The notes: generated from the sequence alone by a model not told the origin. Counted from the stretch's first letter, positions 1 to 8,727 are shown. The stretch: DNA of 49,994 nt from JANPJV01 sp031425695 (GCA_031425695.1 JANPJV010000195.1:1-49994), one strand, 5' to 3'. Made by a program: numbers and translations.

Positions 1-238
1 CTACTGCGAGCTTCTCCTCTGCGAGGTTGTCCGCTGCAAGCTTGTCCGCTGCGAGCTTGTCCGCTGCGAGCTTCTCCGCTGCGAGCTTCTCCGCTGCGAG
101 CTTCTCCGCTGCGAGCTTCTCCGCTGCGAGCTTCTCCGCTGCGAGCTTCTCCGCTGCGAGCTTCTCCGCTGGCATCCTCTCGGCTGCAGTTTTCTCTGCG
201 ATGAACTTCTCCACAGCGATTTTCTCCGCTGCGCGCGT
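1..238 (-). repeat. 15-bp tandem repeat encoding K-L-A-A-E pentapeptides
   Basis: About sixteen 15-bp units run through the J-domain gene in frame. Units at 74-163 are identical (Lys-Leu-Ala-Ala-Glu). Units at 29-73 end in Asp instead of Glu. Units at 164-238 are degenerate (RMPAE, KTAAE, KFIAE, KIAVE, TRAAE). The array reaches the window edge. The predicted product is a charged Ala-rich helix. Identical units in the centre and degenerate ones at the N-terminal side suggest recent expansion. Confidence 0.9.
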
Positions 239-1366
239 TTCTGCCATTGCCTGCGCAGCGAGCAGCGCTTGCGCTGCGGGAGCGTCCGCCGCGGCTTTTT
301 CCGCTGCGAGCACATCCGCGGCGACCTGATCGGGCGCGCGCTGTGGCGCCGGGTAATCTTTGATTACGGCCGGCTGCGGAATTTCACTGGACGCCTCCAT
401 CGCCGGGGACTCATCACTCATGGCCACAGCTGCCGGCAGGCTTGCTGCGTCCGCGACTTCCTGGTTGCCTGGCGATCGCGCCGCCTTGCGGGCTTCCGCC
501 GCGACCAGCCGATTGATCTCGAGTTGCTCGGCAACCAGCGCTTCAGCGGCCTGCCGCTCGACTTCGCGCCGCTCTCGGTTGCCGTCGACGCGCGCTGCGA
601 CCTCGCGCTGTTGCGACGGGCTCACGCCACTGTCCGCGACCAGCGGGCCGGGCGACGGTGTGTCAGACGACCGCTCGGGATCAGCAGGGAGCGCGGCGCG
701 ATCACCTGCATCGGCTGCCATCGCCGCCAGGCGAGCAGCCTCCCGTTGCGATTCAGTCTGCGCCCAATACATCAACGCGAGCACCGCGAGTGCGCTGATG
801 CCGAGCGCGCCGAAGATGATCGCCGGCAGGCGCCTGACCATCACGCCGGACAACATCGGACGAGCGATCTCGGGCGCGCCGGCGCGAACGCGCAGGCCGG
901 GCGTCGGGACCGCCGCCAAACCATGTTGGGCACCGTCGTGGTGGCTGCGCAGGTCGTACTCAGCACGCCTATCAGGGGTTTTCAGGTCTTGCCAAGCCCC
1001 GTTCACGCGGTCGGCGTAGACCACTTCCCAGCCATCGGGATTGCGGTCCGGATGCAGCCAGCGCATCAGCCAGCGATAGTGCTCGCGCAGCTGTTCCTGG
1101 GTGGCGTCAGCCGCGCACCCGAGCACCCGATAAGAATCTGCGTTCGGGACGAACAGCATCTGTTGCAGATAGAAGATGCTCGCCTCGTTGAGCGTTTCTG
1201 CACTCTCGTCAGTCGCCTCCTGCGCACTCGCGATCGCAGCGCTTTCGCTCGCCGCTACGCGGATCACGTGGCCGACGTCACCCGGCAGCGGGCGCTCGCG
1301 AAAATCGGCAATCCGCCCGGGCTCCCTGAAGAGGGCAAGCGCGGACTGGATGGCGAGGGTTTGCAT
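1..1366 (-). CDS. J-domain membrane protein with KLAAE repeat tail (partial, runs off left edge)
   Basis: The minus strand is open for 455 codons from an ATG at 1366 to the window edge. The ATG overlaps the stop of the upstream BY-kinase gene (ATGA), so the two are probably translationally coupled. Residues about 76-140 look like a J domain: an YRVLG start, an HPD motif at 105-107 (LHPDRNPDGW) and an AEYDLRS end. A single hydrophobic segment follows at about 181-201. The rest is Ala/Glu-rich and ends in pentapeptide repeats. J domains stimulate Hsp70 ATPase. I infer a membrane-anchored DnaK co-chaperone with a cytosolic J domain, tied to the capsule/EPS export operon. I do not recognise a named family. 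Plus-strand ORFs over this region are shadows. Confidence 0.75.
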   Translation of the reverse strand, partial: MQTLAIQSALALFREPGRIADFRERPLPGDVGHVIRVAASESAAIASAQEATDESAETLNEASIFYLQQMLFVPNADSYRVLGCAADATQEQLREHYRWLMRWLHPDRNPDGWEVVYADRVNGAWQDLKTPDRRAEYDLRSHHDGAQHGLAAVPTPGLRVRAGAPEIARPMLSGVMVRRLPAIIFGALGISALAVLALMYWAQTESQREAARLAAMAADAGDRAALPADPERSSDTPSPGPLVADSGVSPSQQREVAARVDGNRERREVERQAAEALVAEQLEINRLVAAEARKAARSPGNQEVADAASLPAAVAMSDESPAMEASSEIPQPAVIKDYPAPQRAPDQVAADVLAAEKAAADAPAAQALLAAQAMAETRAAEKIAVEKFIAEKTAAERMPAEKLAAEKLAAEKLAAEKLAAEKLAAEKLAAEKLAADKLAADKLAADNLAEEKLAV

Positions 1367-3651
1367 CAGCTGCGCGTCAGTGCTTTCGGAGCTTTCTGAT
1401 CGGTGCCACCGTACGCGTAATACTGATACCCGTAGTCGCTGCCGTAGCCGTAACCGGCGACGCGCGCATCGTACTTGGTCAGCAGCGCACCGACGACGTG
1501 CGCACGCGCGCCGATCAACCGCTTGAGCGCCGCCTTGGCCGTCGCCACGCGACTGGTCCCGGCTTCGATCACAAGCAGCGTACCGCTCGAAAGATTGGAC
1601 AGGATCGGCGAATCAGCCAGGCCCATGATCGGCGGACCGTCGATGATGACCTGGTCGAACTTCTCCATCGCCAGCGTCAGCAGCGAAACCATCTTCGGAC
1701 CGGCGAGCAGCTCCGCCGGATTCGGCGGCAATGGTCCGGATGGGATCAGTGTCAGGCGCAATGTCTTGGTCGGCTTGATCGCGGCTGACGGCTTGATGCC
1801 GCCGGCGAGATAGTTGCTCAACCCGACCGAATTGTCGCTGCCGAGGATCTTGTGCAGTGAGGGATTGCGCAGATCGCCGTCGATCAACAGGACACGACGA
1901 CCAAGCTGCGCGAAGTTGCGCGCCAGGCTGATTGCCGTCGTCGACTTGCCCTCGGAAGCAGACGGGCTGGTGACCAGCAGGCACTTGGGTACGCCATCTT
2001 CGGTCGCGAACTGCAAGGAAGTACGCACCGATCGGTAGGCCTCCGAGAATCCTGACCTGGGGTCGGAAAATGCCTCCTCGGGCGTGCCCGACTGCAACCG
2101 CGGGATGATGCCGAGGACTGCGATGCCCAGGTGCTTTTCGATCTCGTCCGGCCGCTTGAAGGTGTCGTCCAGGAACTCGAACAGGAAGGCCAGCAACACG
2201 CCGAGCATCAGGCCGGCAACCGCGGCCATCAACAGGTTGCGGCGCATATCCGGCTTGAACGGGCCACCCGGAACCAGCGCCGAGTCGACCACGCTGATGT
2301 TGTTGGCATCCACGTTCGAGGTGATGCCGATTTCCTTGTAGCGCTGGAGCAGCGCGTCATACAGCTGGCGACTGGTCTCGACCTCGCGCTCGAGCACGGT
2401 GAAATCGGTGCTGCGGCTCTGCAGGGCGAGCACCTGGTCGGTGAGCTTGTCGACCTGTTCCTGGAGCAGCGTTTCCTTGGCACGCGCCGCCTCGAAGGCG
2501 CCGCCGAGCCCGGCGCGGACCATCTGGACCTCTCCGGCGAGCTGCTTGTCAATCTCTTCGATCTGGCTCTTGAGCTGCTGCATCAGCGGATATGCAGGCT
2601 TGAACGTGAGCAATTTCTGCTGGTACTCGGCGGAGAGCTTGCCACGCATGGCGCGCAGCGACTGCACCCCTTCGTTGTTCATGAGAAAGGGGTGCGACAT
2701 GGCGTTGCTGCCTTGCCCCTGGCGCAGGCGCGACTCGGCGTCGATGCGGTCCTGGCGCGCCGCCATCAGCGCCGCATTGAGCGCGCCCAAATCCGATGAC
2801 AGCAAGTTCGTGCGCGAGCCGATGTTGACGAAACGCTCCTTGGTCGCGAACTCCGCCAACGCTTTTTCGGAGTCCTGCAACTTGAGCTTCACCTGCTCCA
2901 GGCGCTCCTCGAGAAACTTCTTCGCATAGGAACTGTTATCAATCTTCCGTTCCATGTTCGAGTCGATGAAGCCCTCGGCAACCGCATTGGCGACACTGGC
3001 TGAGAGTCCAGCATCCGGACTATCGAAATGGATGCGCGCCAGGCGCGAGTTAAGCACCGGCTCGACGGTAAGCCCACCCTGGACCAGCCCGACCAACTGT
3101 TGGCGCTTGGCGGCCGAATCGGAGCTCGCAGACTCGGCCTCTTTGCTGCCCATCAGCATGTTGGTCAGCTTGCCCCACGGTGTCGGCGAGCTCATCACCG
3201 CGAACACCGGATGGTTGGGATCGAGGTCGGCGACCACTTTCTCTGCCATCGAACGGCTGCGCAGCAATTGGAACTGGGTCTCGTAATACTCGCGGTCGTA
3301 GGGCGCTTCGGCCGCATCGACGCCGGGAACATTGACCATGCGCATTGCCTGCCGCTCGATCTGGACGACCGCCGTCGCGCGAAAGATCGGCGTGGTCAGC
3401 AGGGTCGCCATGAGCCCCGTCAGCAGCACGATCACAAAGGCACCGAGCACGGTCCACTTACGTTTGAGAATGACCCGCCAGTATTCGAGCAGGTCGACTT
3501 CTTTCTCGCCGAGTTCGGCCTCGTTATTCCGCACCAGGGTTGAAAGCGCCTGCATGCGCGGGTCATACCCGACCGGCAGTTGGCCGCGCGGGCCAACCGG
3601 CATCGGCAGGTTCACATCTGGTTCGTTATTGCTTGCTGCCGCATCCCGCAT
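1366..3651 (-). CDS. Wzc-like polysaccharide co-polymerase / BY-kinase
   Basis: The product is 761 residues. A Wzz-type N-terminal domain has one membrane segment at about 68-88. A long periplasmic coiled-coil region follows, then a second membrane segment at about 473-492. The C-terminal cytosolic kinase domain has Walker A SPSASEGKSTT (about 561-571), Walker A' LLIDGDLRNP (about 590) and Walker B IIDGPP (about 670). The C-terminus is a Tyr cluster (SDYGYQYYAYGG), the usual autophosphorylation site of bacterial tyrosine kinases. It is expected to control chain length and export with the Wza-like protein and to be dephosphorylated by the PHP phosphatase encoded upstream. The domain arrangement and length fit the fused proteobacterial type. 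Confidence 0.93.
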   Translation of the reverse strand: MRDAAASNNEPDVNLPMPVGPRGQLPVGYDPRMQALSTLVRNNEAELGEKEVDLLEYWRVILKRKWTVLGAFVIVLLTGLMATLLTTPIFRATAVVQIERQAMRMVNVPGVDAAEAPYDREYYETQFQLLRSRSMAEKVVADLDPNHPVFAVMSSPTPWGKLTNMLMGSKEAESASSDSAAKRQQLVGLVQGGLTVEPVLNSRLARIHFDSPDAGLSASVANAVAEGFIDSNMERKIDNSSYAKKFLEERLEQVKLKLQDSEKALAEFATKERFVNIGSRTNLLSSDLGALNAALMAARQDRIDAESRLRQGQGSNAMSHPFLMNNEGVQSLRAMRGKLSAEYQQKLLTFKPAYPLMQQLKSQIEEIDKQLAGEVQMVRAGLGGAFEAARAKETLLQEQVDKLTDQVLALQSRSTDFTVLEREVETSRQLYDALLQRYKEIGITSNVDANNISVVDSALVPGGPFKPDMRRNLLMAAVAGLMLGVLLAFLFEFLDDTFKRPDEIEKHLGIAVLGIIPRLQSGTPEEAFSDPRSGFSEAYRSVRTSLQFATEDGVPKCLLVTSPSASEGKSTTAISLARNFAQLGRRVLLIDGDLRNPSLHKILGSDNSVGLSNYLAGGIKPSAAIKPTKTLRLTLIPSGPLPPNPAELLAGPKMVSLLTLAMEKFDQVIIDGPPIMGLADSPILSNLSSGTLLVIEAGTSRVATAKAALKRLIGARAHVVGALLTKYDARVAGYGYGSDYGYQYYAYGGTDQKAPKALTRS

Positions 3652-3676
3652 TGCTTACTCCAGAAAACCAGATACC

Positions 3677-3695
3677 AGAATCGCTGCCCGATTCT
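3677..3695 (-). other. small hairpin between the Wza and Wzc genes
   Basis: AGAATCG and CGATTCT pair across a 5-nt loop, overlapping the wza stop codon. There is no T-tract. It could modulate read-through or mRNA stability between exporter and kinase. The stem is only 7 bp. Confidence 0.25.
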
Positions 3696-4449
3696 AAAGA
3701 AAGGTGAAAAGCCCGAGCAGTGGCATGGTCTTCAGGAAATCGCGATACGCCGACTTGGTGCCTGATTCATCGATGACGATGAGGTCGTCGCCATACACCT
3801 GCGGATCCTCGGCATTGCCACCGCGGATCTGGCGGAGATCGAAGACCGCCGCCATGCGTTTACCTTCGATGACACGAAAGATGATGATGCCACGGGGATT
3901 GGCGAACTCGTTAACACCGCCAGACATGACGATGGCCTGCAGCAGGCTGGTGCGCCCGCTCAACGGATAGATTCCGGGCGACTTCACGGCGCCTTCGACG
4001 GTGATTCGCTGGCTGGTGAACTCGCGCACATACAGCGTGACTTGCGGATTCTGGAGATAGTCCTTTTCGAGCAACTGGGCGATCTCAGCTTCGAGCTCGG
4101 GCACCGTCTTGCCGGCCGCACGGATGGGCCCTAGCAACGGCAACGAGATCATGCCCTTCGAGTTGACCCGCACCGAGCGGTTGAGCTCTTCGAGCTGGTA
4201 CACGGCAACTTCGAGCACATCCATCGGACCCAGGCGGTAGTCGGAGACCCCGACATAGGCGCCGGTTGGAGACGTGGTGTCGGGCGGGGCGAGCGAGTCG
4301 GTGGTGGTCACCAGCTTCGCATTGCCTTCGCGCACGTCCTTGGTGCCATCACTGGAGCAGCCGGCGAACATCAGCAACAACAGCAAGATCAGCAGGCTTC
4401 GAAACATCGACAACATCTTGGGAACCCTCGCAAAGACTTTAGAGTGCAT
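3694..4449 (-). CDS. Wza-like polysaccharide export lipoprotein
   Basis: From the ATG at 4449 the product is 251 residues. A TTG at 4455 and ATGs at 4416 and 4407 are also in frame. The 4407 start gives the cleanest signal peptide (MFRSLLILLLLLMFAGC), with a lipobox Cys. A Poly_export domain begins at YRLGPMDVLEVAV and is followed by an SLBB-type domain (QRITVEGAVKSPGIYPL). It should form the outer-membrane channel of the export system. At about 250 residues it is shorter than E. coli Wza (about 380) but normal for single-SLBB exporters. It follows the phosphatase gene directly and precedes the kinase gene. Confidence 0.9.
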   Translation of the reverse strand: MHSKVFARVPKMLSMFRSLLILLLLLMFAGCSSDGTKDVREGNAKLVTTTDSLAPPDTTSPTGAYVGVSDYRLGPMDVLEVAVYQLEELNRSVRVNSKGMISLPLLGPIRAAGKTVPELEAEIAQLLEKDYLQNPQVTLYVREFTSQRITVEGAVKSPGIYPLSGRTSLLQAIVMSGGVNEFANPRGIIIFRVIEGKRMAAVFDLRQIRGGNAEDPQVYGDDLIVIDESGTKSAYRDFLKTMPLLGLFTFL

Positions 4450-4455
4450 TATCAA

Positions 4456-5247
4456 TCAACGCGCCAGCAGGCGTCGCCAGAATCCCGGCTGAGCCTGCGG
4501 CACCTCCCGCAGTACCGCCGGTCCAGCCTGATCTGCGCGCAGATTCTGGAGGATAGCCGCAGGGCGATCACGCACCAGCGCCCATGATTCCGCGGTGCCG
4601 ACCCGTTTCTCGGCGGCCACACGGGCTTCGGCGAGCAAGGGCGGGCGCCGATGTACGCTGTGGGCATCCGTGGCGATGACTTGTACGGGACCTTCGTCGA
4701 GCAAGCGTTCGGCCCAATAGCGAGGACGCGTGCCGAAGCGCCCGGTCAGCGCGCCAGCGGTGACCTGCAGCCACGCACCACCCTTGGCGATCCGCAGGAA
4801 CATCGGGTAGTTCATCTCGATCCAGGTCAGCCGCTCCGGATGCGTGATCAGGGGCACGTAGCCGTTGGCGAGCAGGTTGAAGACCTGTTCTTCGAAACGT
4901 GGCGGCGCGACGTGGTGCGGCGGCTCGAGCAGCAGGTAGCGAGTCCCGTTCAGCGTCGGAATACGGCCCGCCGCCAAATCGACGAGCAATTCCGGGGTGA
5001 GGTGCACGTCCGCCCCCTCGACCAGCTTGAGCTCGATGCCTTCTGCATCCAGTGCCGCCTGCAGCGCGACGATCGCCAAACGGATGCCGGCCGCATCGTT
5101 TTCGTAGAGGCCGGGATAGATGTGGGGCGTGCAGGCAATGACCTTGATGCCGTCGGCGACGGCGATACGCGCCATCGCCAGCGAAGTCGCCAGATCTGGC
5201 GCGCCGTCATCGATTCCCGGCAGGATGTGACAGTGCAGATCGATCAT
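4456..5247 (-). CDS. PHP-family protein-tyrosine phosphatase (CpsB/CapC/YwqE type)
   Basis: The product is 263 residues from an ATG at 5247. Metal-binding motifs of the PHP fold are visible in order: MIDLHCHILPGIDDG at the N-terminus, ACTPHIYPG, LITHPERLTW, and VIATDAHSVHRRPP near the C-terminus. These manganese-dependent enzymes dephosphorylate BY-kinases and so regulate capsule/EPS export. It is the first gene of the export operon, with only a few bases to the Wza-like gene. A low-molecular-weight Wzb-type phosphatase is the usual alternative in E. coli, but no such motif is seen here. Confidence 0.9.
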   Translation of the reverse strand: MIDLHCHILPGIDDGAPDLATSLAMARIAVADGIKVIACTPHIYPGLYENDAAGIRLAIVALQAALDAEGIELKLVEGADVHLTPELLVDLAAGRIPTLNGTRYLLLEPPHHVAPPRFEEQVFNLLANGYVPLITHPERLTWIEMNYPMFLRIAKGGAWLQVTAGALTGRFGTRPRYWAERLLDEGPVQVIATDAHSVHRRPPLLAEARVAAEKRVGTAESWALVRDRPAAILQNLRADQAGPAVLREVPQAQPGFWRRLLAR

Positions 5248-5328
5248 CGAAGGTCGCGCGCCAGGTGCGTGTACAGCTGGCCAAGCTTAGCGCAAAGCCC
5301 GCTGCAGGTTGTCAGAGGGCGACGAGTG

Positions 5329-5374
5329 GCGGTTGGGTGGGCGTCAGCTTGCCCTCGGCGGGGTAGCCAACCGC
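5329..5374. other. inverted repeat upstream of the export operon
   Basis: GCGGTTGG at 5329-5336 pairs with CCAACCGC at 5367-5374. It lies in the 158-bp gap between the rhomboid gene stop and the phosphatase gene start, both on the minus strand. It could end rhomboid transcription or sit in the export operon leader. Nothing else is recognised in this gap. Confidence 0.25.
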
Positions 5375-5405
5375 ATCCAAAGCGGCGCGGAGCCGCACGC
5401 CCAAG

Positions 5406-6056
5406 TTAGTACCGCAGCAGCCGTGCCGGCTTGAATGGCAGCTGCCCACGCCAGTAGGCAATCATCAACCAGCCGGTTGCCAGGCCGCCGAGATGCGCGA
5501 AATGGGCGACGCCGCCGCCGCTGGTGAACACGCCCATGAACAGTTCAATCGCAGCGTAGACGATCACCAGGGTGCGCGCCTTCATGGGAATCGGCGGAAT
5601 CAGCAACAAGACCTTGCGGTTGGGAAACATCATCGCGAAACCCAGCAGCACCCCATAGACGCCACCGGAGATGCCGATGGTGGGATACGGCACTCCGCCC
5701 ACGCTGCCGATGACCAGCTGCACCACGCCGGCGCCGACGATCGCGACCAGCACGTAGATGAGGTAGGCCCGCCCGCCCCAGAAACGTTCGAGCTCGCCGC
5801 CGAACATCCACAGCGCGAGAGCATTGAACAGCAGGTGCGTCAGGCTGCCGTGCATGAAGCCATAGGTCAGCAGCTGCCACGGCGCGAAATCCGGGTAGCC
5901 ACCGAGCGCCACGCCCGGATTCGCATCGTTGAAGAGCGCCGGCCACAGCGCAAAGTTGATCAGCAGCCACTCGTCGAAGCCTTGCAGGTTCTGCAGGACG
6001 AAGACGATCGTGCAGATCATGAGCAGCGTGCGCGTAACCGGGGGCATCGGACCCAT
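5406..6056 (-). CDS. rhomboid-family intramembrane serine protease
   Basis: The product is 216 residues with about six hydrophobic segments. The rhomboid signature is present: GFMHGSLTHLLFN in the early core, the nucleophile motif GISGGVYG (Ser about 130) and the catalytic His in AHLGG (about 188). These residues form the Ser-His dyad of rhomboids, so it should be active in the inner membrane. The substrate cannot be told from the sequence. The ATG at 6056 gives a first hydrophobic helix with little extension. A second ATG three codons in is equally possible. It lies upstream of the polysaccharide operon on the same strand. Confidence 0.92.
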   Translation of the reverse strand: MGPMPPVTRTLLMICTIVFVLQNLQGFDEWLLINFALWPALFNDANPGVALGGYPDFAPWQLLTYGFMHGSLTHLLFNALALWMFGGELERFWGGRAYLIYVLVAIVGAGVVQLVIGSVGGVPYPTIGISGGVYGVLLGFAMMFPNRKVLLLIPPIPMKARTLVIVYAAIELFMGVFTSGGGVAHFAHLGGLATGWLMIAYWRGQLPFKPARLLRY

Positions 6057-6096
6057 CTATCTCATTCCTTTCATTGATTGGAGCCGGCGTTGCGGA

Positions 6097-6447
6097 CTAG
6101 CCATCGCCCATCATCGGGCCCCACATCAGCGCATCCAGGCTGGCTTCCGCATGCGCTGCCCGGACCCGGCCGTCTGCGCTCACCGTGCAGCCCTCGGCCA
6201 CCAGCAGCTTGCGCTGGCGCTTGAACGATTCACTGCCCGGCGCGAAGGCGATGCGCCCGTCCGAGCGCAGCACGCGGAACCAGGGGACCGCGCTTCCCGC
6301 CGGCAACTGCGACAGCACCTTCGCCACCATGCGCGCTTGTTGCTTGAGGCCCGCGCGCTCGCCGACCACGCCGTAGCCCGCGACGGCTCCACGAGGGATG
6401 GCGGTCACCGCCGCCAGAATCAAGTCCCTGGCCTGATCGATTTTCAT
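6097..6447 (-). CDS. alkyltransferase-like (ATL/MGMT-fold) DNA-binding protein
   Basis: The product is 116 residues from the ATG at 6447. The upstream in-frame extension has no family match and would cover the divergent gene. The MGMT C-terminal fold is clear: IPRGAVAGYGVVGERAG, then VPWFRVLRSDGRIAF. In true alkyltransferases the motif is PCHRV, with the acceptor Cys. Here Trp replaces Cys, as in ATL proteins, which bind O6-alkylguanine and hand it to nucleotide excision repair instead of repairing it. The usual His after Trp is Phe here. Only 36 bp separate it from the divergent gene at 6485-6922. Confidence 0.85.
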   Translation of the reverse strand: MKIDQARDLILAAVTAIPRGAVAGYGVVGERAGLKQQARMVAKVLSQLPAGSAVPWFRVLRSDGRIAFAPGSESFKRQRKLLVAEGCTVSADGRVRAAHAEASLDALMWGPMMGDG

Positions 6448-6484
6448 CCGATGATTACCAGCAGCTCCTGCGTTTAGGGCTAGC

Positions 6485-6922
6485 ATGACAACATCAATCT
6501 TGGAGAAGGCAGCGGCTGTGCAAAATTTCGAAGACATCCGCGCGCATCTGGCGACGCAACACCGGCTCATCCAGAACCAGCCATTCGTGATCGGTTTCGA
6601 CCTGGAGCTCCCGGGCGATCGCGTCCAGAGCCTGTTCCTCGCCGATATCGAGACCGAAGACGGCCGCCGCATCTTGCGCATGTCGACCCCGGTGGCCGCG
6701 ATCTCCAAGCTACCCGCAGAGAAATGCCTGCGCTTCAACTGGGCACAGCGCGTCGGCTTCCTCGCCGTCGACGACCTCGACGGCGAACCGTTCGTACACC
6801 TGTGCGAGAACCGCGCTTACGGCGCCCTCAGCGAGCGGGAGCTCGATCGCGTCCTCGGCGAGCTCGGTCAGCTGGCCGATGGGCTGGAGTCGCTGGTCAC
6901 GCGGGGCGCGGATCGGGTGTGA
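6485..6922 (+). CDS. conserved hypothetical protein
   Basis: The ORF encodes 145 residues from an ATG at 6485. I do not recognise the family. It has no signal peptide or membrane segment and reads as a compact soluble alpha/beta protein, acidic overall, with a helical C-terminus (SERELDRVLGELGQLADGLE). It is divergent from the ATL gene, so both promoters must overlap the neighbouring coding ends. A YbjN or secretion-chaperone-like fold is a guess from the size and the pattern of alternating hydrophobic strands. Confidence 0.6.
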   Translation: MTTSILEKAAAVQNFEDIRAHLATQHRLIQNQPFVIGFDLELPGDRVQSLFLADIETEDGRRILRMSTPVAAISKLPAEKCLRFNWAQRVGFLAVDDLDGEPFVHLCENRAYGALSERELDRVLGELGQLADGLESLVTRGADRV

Positions 6923-6933
6923 AGCTGGCTTGT

Positions 6934-7004
6934 GGTGGGTCTGCGCCGTGCGCGGACTCTTTGCTCTGACTTGCACAGCGTCCGCGGGCAGCGCAGACCC
7001 ACCA
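6934..7004. repeat. family B REPIN
   Basis: The left arm (6934-6964) begins GGTGGGTCTGCGC. The right arm (6975-7004) is its imperfect reverse complement, ending GCAGACCCACC. Each arm can also fold on itself (GTCTGCGC with GTGCGCGGAC). Confidence 0.8.
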
Positions 7005-7017
7005 AAGGCAGCTGTTG

Positions 7018-7102
7018 TAGGTCATGTCGCTCGCGTCAGCGAGCTACTTGACGGTGTCTTCGAAGACGTCAAGTACACCGCTTCGCGGTGAACATGACCG
7101 AC
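7018..7102. repeat. family C REPIN
   Basis: The left arm (7018-7054) starts GTAGGTCATG and has the inner stem GCTCGC..GCGAGC. The right arm (7066-7102) has the inner stem CACCGC..GCGGTG and ends in the variant GACCGAC. The inner stems of the two arms differ from each other but each pairs within itself. It lies 14 bp after the family B element. Confidence 0.8.
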
Positions 7103-7193
7103 GTTGAAGGCTTTTCTCGCGCAACGACCGCTTGCACCCTAACCTGCTAATCTTCTCCCGCTCGCTCGCGTCCCGCGCTGCTCATCCCAATTC

Positions 7194-8504
7194 ATGCACT
7201 TAGAATTACTGTTGCTGCTGGGCCTGATCCTGCTCAATGGCTTCTTCGCCCTGTCGGAAATGGCGGTGGTCGCCTCGCGCAAGTCGCGGCTCAAGCAGCA
7301 GGCCGAAAAAAGCAAGTCGGCGGCGGCCGCGCTGAAGCTTGCCGAACATCCCGAAACTTTCCTGTCGGCGGTGCAGATCGGCATCAACTCGGTCGCGATC
7401 CTGATGGGCGTGTTCAGTGGTGCGGCCATCGGCGGGCACATCGCGACCTGGCTCAAGGGTTTTCCGATGGTTGCCGAGTACGCGAACGGCCTCGGACTCG
7501 GCATCGCCGTGGTCGGCATCACCTTCGTCAGCATCATTCTTGGTGAGCTGATCCCCAAGCGCATCGCGCTGCTCGCACCCGAGCGCATTGCCGCGATCGT
7601 GGGCTTGCCGATGATCGTGTTTGCCCGCGTCACCCATCCAATCGTGGTGATTCTCGCGGTCACGACACGGCTCAGCCTGCGCCTGCTCGGCGCCAAGTCG
7701 GGAGACGAGTCGAAGGTCACGGAAGAGGAAATCCGGCTGGTCGTGGCGGAGAGTGCCGCACAGGGCGAGATCGAGGATATCGAGCGCAGCATGATCAACC
7801 GCGCGCTGCGACTGTCCGACCGCAGCGCCGAGAGCCTGATGACGCCGCGCAACCGCATCGCCTGGCTCGACACCACCGCACCGATGGCCGAGAACCTTGC
7901 CGTGATGCGCTCGACGCCTTACACGAGCTACCCGGTCATGCGCGGCAACGACAAGGAAATTGCCGGCATCCTCAACGTCAAGACCTTGATCGACAAGATT
8001 GGCACCAGCGGCCAGTTCGACCTCTTCAAGCGCTTGTCGAAGGCGATCTACGTACCGGAATCGACGCGTGCGCTGCACCTTTTGAATGAGTTCAGTCCCG
8101 ACGACCGGCTCGCGCTGGTAGTCGACGAATACGGCGACGTGCAGGGCCTAGTCACCCAGAACGACGTGCTTGCGGCCATGCTCGGCGCGGCCATGCACCA
8201 CAGCGTGACCGACAGCGACGACGCCATGATCGTGCGCCGCGCCGACGGCAGCTACCTGCTTGATGGCGCCCTCAAGATCGAGGATCTGCGCGAGTTGCTC
8301 GAGCTGCCGACTCTGCCCGGCGAGGACGAAAACGAATACCAGACGCTGGCGGGCATGCTTATTTCGGTGCTCGGCCGCATCCCCCGCGTCGCCGAGACCT
8401 ACGACTGGGGCGGCTACCGCTTCGAAGTGGTAGACCTCGACGGCGCCCGTGTCGACCGCATCCTGGTGCAGAAATTAGCGGTCGAGCCGGATGTGGAGGC
8501 TTGA
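7194..8504 (+). CDS. CNNM/HlyC-CorC family membrane transporter
   Basis: The product is 436 residues. An N-terminal DUF21 transmembrane domain has helices starting at the very N-terminus (LELLLLLGLILLNGFFALSE). A CBS pair begins near MTPRNRIAWLD. A C-terminal CorC_HlyC domain closes the protein (ADGSYLLDGALKIEDL). The order matches the YtfL/YoaE group of inner-membrane proteins, whose members act in Mg/Co efflux or polyamine export. The sequence does not decide the substrate. The ATG at 7194 starts directly at the first helix. REPINs lie on both sides, suggesting a one-gene transcription unit. Confidence 0.92.
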   Translation: MHLELLLLLGLILLNGFFALSEMAVVASRKSRLKQQAEKSKSAAAALKLAEHPETFLSAVQIGINSVAILMGVFSGAAIGGHIATWLKGFPMVAEYANGLGLGIAVVGITFVSIILGELIPKRIALLAPERIAAIVGLPMIVFARVTHPIVVILAVTTRLSLRLLGAKSGDESKVTEEEIRLVVAESAAQGEIEDIERSMINRALRLSDRSAESLMTPRNRIAWLDTTAPMAENLAVMRSTPYTSYPVMRGNDKEIAGILNVKTLIDKIGTSGQFDLFKRLSKAIYVPESTRALHLLNEFSPDDRLALVVDEYGDVQGLVTQNDVLAAMLGAAMHHSVTDSDDAMIVRRADGSYLLDGALKIEDLRELLELPTLPGEDENEYQTLAGMLISVLGRIPRVAETYDWGGYRFEVVDLDGARVDRILVQKLAVEPDVEA

Positions 8505-8529
8505 AAGCGTCGGTTGTGTAACAGCCCAT

Positions 8530-8651
8530 GTGGGTTCGGACCTTGTCCGAACGCTTTTCCCCCAGATTCAATCAGAAGCGTCCGGACAAGGTCCGGACCC
8601 ACGCAAAGCGGCGCCTGCACTCGTGGGTGCGGACCTTGTCCGAACGCTCTT
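8530..8651. repeat. family A REPIN plus an extra arm
   Basis: There are three arms: 8530-8558 forward (GTGGGTTCGGAC..), 8576-8602 reverse (..GGTCCGGACCCAC) and 8623-8651 forward (GTGGGTGCGGAC..). The first arm carries the TTCGGAC/GTCCGAA stem and the second TCCGGAC/GTCCGGA. The third is the only arm in the window with an unpaired change. Confidence 0.85.
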
Positions 8652-8727
8652 CATGCTCTGAAAACCGAATACCGAAAACTCCAAGCTGTTAGCCTACGCG
8701 CCCCCTGTTGCCCCCTGGCCGCCGCCG

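Noticed and set aside
1..238. 15-bp repeats as a possible CRISPR array
   Set aside because: There are no spacers; the units are contiguous and in frame with a coding sequence.
269..1399. 376-residue plus-strand ORF
   Set aside because: It is antisense to the J-domain gene, which has a clear HPD motif and membrane helix. The plus-strand product is Arg-rich shadow sequence.
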